In this document: one piece after another, positions 58,715-64,000 of the stretch
How positions within the stretch are numbered: position 1 is the stretch's first letter
Layout of the letters: every line of letters starts with the position of its first letter
From: Trametopsis cervina
Lineage: Eukaryota; Basidiomycota; Agaricomycetes; Polyporales; Irpicaceae
DNA: 64,000 nt
Assembly: GCA_022385755.1 (NCBI GenBank)
Contig: MU278353.1
Location: 1 to 64,000 of the forward strand
Direction: 5' to 3'
Position numbers and translations under genes: made by a program
Notes under the pieces: model-generated
Seen by the model: the letters and a program-made list of their open reading frames with translations, nothing else
Databases searched by the model: none
Told to the model about the DNA's origin: nothing

Positions 58715-60453
58715 TTATAGTAAGGATTCCGATGATACAGCAAGGCCGACAATGTTGCTGTGTGGTAGTGTTGTAAGTCGAATCGGTATGGCTTCGTTGA
58801 AATCCATGAACGCTGCTCGTGCAGGATCAGGGCTACAAATTCGCAAGACAACAGAATCCTTCAGTTGAGCGCATTCCATAAGTATGCTACGTTCCGATCG
58901 ATCAGGGTACACAACTTACTTTAACTTTGATTCCCTTCGTATTGAATCCACCACACCGGACGTGCGGAGGCATCACAATAACGCCGGACCAACTGAGCGA
59001 TCCCACCTCCCTAGACCAGTCTTGGAAAGTGCCCTTCACAATTCTTTTGCTACCAGTTATATGCGTCGGCGCTTGCTCTCCAACCTCCGTAGCTTCTATA
59101 ACATCGACATCTGTGTGCCGCAGAAGAGATACTTCGAGAGGCGGGTGTGATTGCAGCACAAAAGGCATGATTTGCTGTGGAAGAGAGCCCGCAGAAGAAT
59201 TGGGTGGGGAAAGCGGGTGGAATGATCCAGATGACGGTCGATAGGAACTGAACGGCGCCAAAGAATCCTCGTCGCCAGTGAACGTGACACAAAATGGCAT
59301 CGGGCTACTCAGAGGGCAAATCTGGGAAGCCGGAAGGAACACCTACAAAAATGTAAGTTGAGTCTAGACGCGAATCGTCACCTGCGTACTTTCACCGCGA
59401 TGTCGCGCGAACGGTCCTGCCGAGATTTCAATGTGAAACTGAACAATGTTTTCGGGCAGGCGGAACTCTTGATAGGATTCGGGGGGAAAGGGCCGGCAAG
59501 TGATGGACACGATTGCTCGGTATATACAAAGGGAATTCGCAAGCTAAACACGCTCCTGTTGAGAATGAAGGCCATAGATGAGGAAGTTGATCTACACACC
59601 ATGCGTTGCGTCGCCACCAGTCCGATTTGTCACGATTGCGAGACGTGTGTATGATAATAGCGTAGGACACGTCCACACGAAATCCGGGCATACCATTGAG
59701 ATGAGCAGTGTACGATGGGGGCAGACGACATCGCTCGCCTGATGCCTTGTGGGTATAATACAACGGAAGAGGGTATGTGAAGGTGACTTTTGTCGGGAAG
59801 GGTGCATTCCGCTCAGCATTCCAGGTGAAGACGGAATCCTTGATGATCTCAGTCTGAGTAGTTCCGCTTCCTGCAATTTCCTTCAGCTTCATGGTGCCTT
59901 CAATCTGCCACGGAGTCCGTGAGCACGTTTGCCCGAACAATTAATCGCTACAAACCATAATGTCCAATGATAGCAGAGCAGACGGCCGAGGTACCGCAAC
60001 GATTCCATCGATGACGCTACCGTTGGTGTACTCCGGGATTTTGTTTCCCTGCTCCTGACCACTTAGTAGCAAAGTGATCTTGCTTGAATGCTTGACGTAG
60101 TGCCTAGGCGAACCTCGCGAGGACCATACCGGCACGTCCACATTGATTGCAGGCAGCGCTGTTGGCGCAATTTCCAATGCTGGTGGCAGGGATGGAACGA
60201 CAGGCTTGGGTGCGACTACTGCGGGAGGTAACGGGGGAACGGGGGCCAAGTCTTCCTTCGAGCTTTGTGGCCGCTCCTGTCTTGCCATGCGAACCAAAGT
60301 CTCCGCTGACCGCGAGAACCGCGCATATTCGGTACTCGCAAAGGGGTGTGTTATGAGAGGCATGAAGAGTTTCAGGTTACTAGCAAGAGAGAAGTGGCTG
60401 CGTGAGAAGCCGTACAGACCGTGGTGGGCTTCATACGCCTCGAACGGCTCCAT
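58715..60453 (-). CDS. Arrestin-like protein
   Basis: Exons traced in frame give a protein of roughly 490 residues. The arrestin N-terminal fold is recognised from ITLLLSGQEQGNKIPEYTNG, IEGTMKLKEIAGSG, FPTKVTFTYPLP, CRLPPSYTAHLNGMPGFRVD, WWRRNAWSVFSLRIPFVY, GPFPPNPIKSS, VFLPASQICPLSSPMPFCVT and DSLAPFSSYRPSSGSF. It ends with VVLRICSPDPARAAFMDFNE. The text matches a protein family common in Agaricomycetes. Fungal arrestin-related proteins often act as adaptors that bring ubiquitin ligases to membrane transporters; no PPxY motif was noticed here, so that role is not shown. The first ATG in frame is at 60453 (MEPFEAYEAHHGLYGFSRSH); the frame is open a little further upstream without an ATG. Confidence 0.75.
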
Positions 60454-61569
60454 GAAGAAGGCTTTCAAGTGTTTGACGGCATCTGATTATGATATTGTCG
60501 TGCATATGCTGTACATCGTATCCGAAATCGTTGGAATAGGAGGCCATACTGCTGGGGATGCGGTATGTCCTGGAGTAGCTGTGATGCTGCCTTGCTTGTG
60601 AGGCGTATTTTCCGGCCGCGCGAATAAGGTGAACTCGACCCCTTCAATATTTCGTGGCCAGGACTAGGCTATATGATTGGTCAGTAGAAGCGTAAAGAGC
60701 GACTCACACGTGAGCGAATGCTGACTGTCACCCACGCATCTCATCATGACCAAAGATAGATGGCAAGGATCACACATAGCCTCCGGGAAACTGACAGTGC
60801 GGTACCCAAGAATCATTTAATGAGCTAAGCAAATCAATAATGTTGATGAGGATGTATTGAGTTGATTTAGCTGAACACGACCAGTAAAAAGCGGTTCTGC
60901 GAGGATATAATGAAATCATGCTGCAAAAAGACCCTCTTGTAACGCACCTGGCGGGCTCAGATAACACTGTGTAATATCCATTCTTATGCAGGGGCTCATA
61001 AGGGCAAGTGGTAAGCACAGCGGATCACAGGAGCGACCATATACAGTAGTGCACATCCCAGCAGCATGGATCCGTCAGGCATTCTGCATTGATAGAGTTT
61101 ACGCATTGAGTAGGTTTTCTGTTTGATAGCGTGTCTGCGAGCATAGGTATATATCCATGAGATGGTATTGCGAGCCTGGCTGAAGCTAGAACGAAGACGG
61201 AGGAGGTTAACCACAATCCTGCATCATTTCGATGGCGTACTTCCCACATAATGTCACGGTCACGTGGCGTCACAGCTACAGCATTAATCGCAGGCGGCGG
61301 GCAAGCATGACAGTGCACGAGCACCTTCGCCACTAGTTGCATCTCCTCTACCAGCAGGGCATACGTCAGACTGTCTATGTTGCGTCAGATACATGCGTCA
61401 ACGTCCAAGATCATCAATTTGCGTCGATGTCGTGGCGTACGTTGGGTGTCAAAGGCCCCGAGGAGTGCAGACGACCGGTTAGCTCGTATGGTCACAAAAT
61501 ATATGGACAAGTGTACGTTTTTGTTCCTCTAAAATTTACGCCGTACCGATCAAAAGCATAGATGTAGAA
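60454..61569. other. Intergenic / unresolved 5' part of the polymerase gene
   Basis: About 1.1 kb. Close to the right end, 61377-61510 has a plus frame reading SKIINLRRCRGVRWVSKAPR that could be an upstream exon of the polymerase, but the splice phase to the next exon does not work, so it is not included. A minus frame of 105 codons at 61025-61342 is unexplained. Confidence 0.4.
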
Positions 61570-62959
61570 ACAGAGCGGAGGAAGGCTAATCCCTCAGAGC
61601 AGGCTAATCCCGTCCCAGAACCCATACAACCTGCGGTAGCCTTGCGTCCCATTATAAAGGAGGATTTGGACGTGGTATGTTTGCATTCCATCAGCTTAAT
61701 GGCATTCTTGGCATCTCAATGTGCGTTCAAAAGTCTACCATTATGCGAATAGCGCAGAAGAAGAACCAGAAGAAGGCGGCAAAGTCGAAAGAGGGTGAAA
61801 CGAGTATGTACAGTTCAACTTGTTATTCAGATTGCTCATTCGGACCTAATTCAGTGGCGGACGATAGAGAGAAAGCAATGCAGTTCCTGAAACAGATTCC
61901 TGGTATTGGGTGCGTGTGTATCATGACCGGTCTGGTCATACCAATGACGTGTAGGTCTCAGTCGCAACCGCACGAACAAAATAATGGAAGCAGGTTTTAA
62001 GACCATCGAAGACATCCAACTACCAGAGTTCTTTAATTATTTGACCGAAACGCAACAGGCATTTGTGAGATTTCATAGCGCCATCGCGGTGACAGCCGAC
62101 ATCGATGTGGCAAATCGAATACAGGTACGTAGTACTGCAGGCTATTCTCTTTTGCTATCCTAAAGAGTAAACATGTAATCTAGGACGCCGTGAGCGGTGC
62201 AGTAATCCCTACTGCTGAAGTCATACTAGTTGGCTCTCAGTAAGTAGCTATTCATCCAATATGCAGCTGTAACTGACCTTTGTCAGTCGACGAGGTTGCC
62301 CATCCCCCACATCGACCCACCTCCTTTTAATACATCCGGCCCATGTCGAAGTTCCCACTCCGGACAAGGTGGTACAGAGAGTTCCATTCATGCAGTCAAA
62401 GGCCGACAAATCGCCAGATAATCCAACAAAGGACATACTAGACGTCCTCCGACGACGCGGAATCATTGCCGCAGACTTCCGCGTCACGTCTCACTCGTGG
62501 ACAGGCGTTTTGAGAATACCGTACAAGGACAGCGAAGGTGCATGGGAGCCTCAAAGAGACAGGGTCCGCGGTGTGAAGGAACGTCATGGAGAATTTAGAC
62601 GGGTTGATCTTGCGTATGTTGTTCGTTCATCGCACTCTGGCAAGTTCCTGACCTGAAAGTTGCGCAGCATGGTACCTGCGGCCTCAAAAGGGGCGGCAAT
62701 GCTTGTGTTAACTGGCGACGACGACTTCTTGAAAGCAGTGAAATCAACAGCCGAAAAGAATGGTCTCTTCCTCAATGAATTTGGACTATGGCGTAAGCGC
62801 GATGGAGAAGACCCACTATGGGAGCCTCTTCCATCAAATACAGAGAAAGAGATCTTAGACCAACTGGGTATGGAATGGGTTGAACCTGACAAACGACGTA
62901 TCAAGGATAACCCAGAGCTTACCGCTGTGCGGCGAAGCCAGTACAGAAGAAAATATTAG
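61570..62959 (+). CDS. Family X DNA polymerase (Pol beta-like), catalytic Asp pair missing
   Basis: The 5' end is unresolved; the first exon I can join begins TERRKANPSEQANP. A basic linker (KKNQKKAAKSKEG) leads to the helix-hairpin-helix MQFLKQIPGIG+RNRTNKIM, then EAGFKTIEDIQLPEFFNYLT and AVTADIDVANRI. The palm begins VILVGSHRRGCPSPTSTHLL (the family has RRGxxxxGDVD). The third metal ligand is present in GEFRRVDL+AMVPAASKG, and the thumb reads LTGDDDFLKAVKSTAEKNGL, FLNEFGLWR and LPSNTEKEILDQLGMEWVEP. Frames and GT-AG introns are intact across the gene. The DxD pair that binds catalytic metals is replaced by T-S-T-H, so a normal polymerase reaction is unlikely. It could be a recent pseudogene or a structural remnant with another role. 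It converges on the queuosine gene with 88 bp between. Confidence 0.72.
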
Positions 62960-63047
62960 TCGACCGATGGACCAACGCTCTTTCGGTCACCCCCATTGCA
63001 TATAGACCCATCATTATACACTACTAAATAATTACTCACAGAGTTGA

Positions 63048-64000
63048 CTAATACCATATACTCCTCGTTCTATGCGCAGATATAATGTCGGTTGTCTCAA
63101 CGTCGGCCACAGCACTTGTGCCCCCCTCGACCTTCTTTGCTAAATCCCAGAGGTAAAAGTCGATGAGCACACTGCTAACCTCTTCTTCCCTTGATTGGTC
63201 CTGCAACGCGCGGATATTGTCAATCTCTATCTTGACCTTCTCCACGGCGATGATGCTTGCCGCACGGATGCTGACTTCCTCCCGCGAACCCGGTGCAAGC
63301 ATCGCATGCGAATGCAGCTGCTTCAGCAAGTCCGGTGGGTATACGAGCATGCGCAAATGATGTAATATCTGCGGAACGCGGTAGTCGGCAAACATAGTCA
63401 GCTCATGGATTGCTGCTCCATCGGGACCGGGGAACAGCGGATGAGGATGGGACGCGTGAGCAGGGTAAAACGCCGCCCATGATTCTGCGACGAGTATCTG
63501 TGTACGCTTCCAAAAGTAAACTACTCATAATGCTATCAGATCGCAAGCATAGATTATCGCAGCGTGCGGCGCACCTTTACGGCCGTTGAACATAACTTCA
63601 TCGCGGAACGAGGGGAAAGTATCCGCTACAGCCTTGACCAATTGCAGCGCTGTACCGTGGCCGTTGTGCTTGCGTTGGAAGGCATCGTGGAAGTTTTGGA
63701 AAGACCCTCCGAAATGCTGGTGACGACCCAATGCTAAGCTTTGAAGTAATACACGCCGGTATAGGAGAACTTACCTTGACAAGTATCTTTCCATTTTCTC
63801 GAAGGATGGCAATGCGCTCTTTCAGCAGCGGGATGGTCTCCTTGCAATGAGGCGCAGGTCGAAATATGTGCGCGACGAGGTCATCAGGACAGCGCGTCTC
63901 GCACGCATAGAATGACGGCTCGGTGAATGGAATCCCCTCCTCGAGCGCTGCAAAACGTCGACGATGATGAGTTACTACCCAGCACATTCGTTCACCGCAA
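63048..64000 (-). CDS. QNG1: Queuosine salvage protein (Qng1/DUF2419), C-terminal part, cut by window edge
   Basis: The family hydrolyses queuosine 5'-phosphate to free queuine for tRNA modification. Recognised parts in order: EEGIPFTEPSFYACETRCPD, HIFRPAPHCKETIPLLKERI, HFGGSFQNFHDAFQRKHNGH, LVKAVADTFPSFRDEVMFNG, HPLFPGPDGAAIHELTMFAD, YRVPQILHHLRMLVYP, GSREEVSIRAASIIAVEKVK and IDFYLWDLAKKVEG. The FADYRVPQ and IDFxLWD motifs are diagnostic. The protein ends at 63048 a few residues after IISAHRTRS. The N-terminal part lies beyond 64000, so the start cannot be given. Introns split the part within the window at about 63480-63530 and 63730-63775. Confidence 0.85.

Noticed and set aside
59592..59640. 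GC-donor intron in the arrestin-like gene after WWRRN
   Set aside because: A normal GT donor five bases further on joins in frame as WWRRNAWSVFSL, so no unusual intron is needed.

Overview
The window is nuclear DNA of a filamentous basidiomycete, most likely an Agaricomycete. Genes are split by short introns, mostly about 45-70 nt with GT-AG ends. They lie close together on both strands in no operon-like order, and the protein repertoire is fungal: mitochondrial carrier, Hos3-type deacetylase, Sen54, Ecl1-like factor, S10 carboxypeptidases, F-box/LRR protein, arrestin-like protein and queuosine salvage enzyme. No rRNA, tRNA, CRISPR or intact transposon was recognised.

Left block (1-13.0 kb). 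A GPI-type secreted S10 carboxypeptidase (-) and a mitochondrial S-adenosylmethionine carrier (+) share a divergent promoter. A decayed copy of that promoter plus the 5' ends of both genes lies about 3.4 kb to the left (615-1530). A Hos3-like histone deacetylase (-) follows, divergent from a large acidic RING-H2 protein (+), then tRNA-splicing endonuclease subunit Sen54 (+).

Middle block (13.0-41.7 kb). One convincing gene, an Ecl1-family zinc protein at 27.0-28.9 kb, sits in a very long interval without other convincing genes. About 14 kb upstream and 12.8 kb downstream hold microsatellites, several diverged local tandem duplications, recurrent TTATCC/GGATAA words and, at 34.4-37.3 kb, what may be decayed coding sequence. 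The Ecl1-like gene has a clear core promoter (hairpin, CCAAT box, TATA box).

Right block (41.7-64 kb). Three paralogous S10 carboxypeptidases (A at 41.7-43.9 kb -, B at 50.3-52.4 kb -, C at 52.9-55.0 kb +) are interspersed with a six-cysteine hydrophobin-like secreted protein, an F-box protein and a tail-anchored heme oxygenase. Then come a CCCH zinc-finger protein, an arrestin-like protein, a family X DNA polymerase without the usual catalytic Asp pair, and the C-terminal part of a queuosine salvage enzyme cut by the window edge.

The genes do not form one pathway. The main themes are a secreted peptidase cluster (four S10 genes plus one relic), several proteins with a core motif altered (carboxypeptidase C, polymerase X, CCCH finger 1, hydrophobin-like protein), and an unusual gene desert around a lifespan/stress-type regulator. 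Exon structures were inferred by reading frames and splice signals by eye. Coordinates given as CDS are genomic spans including introns.
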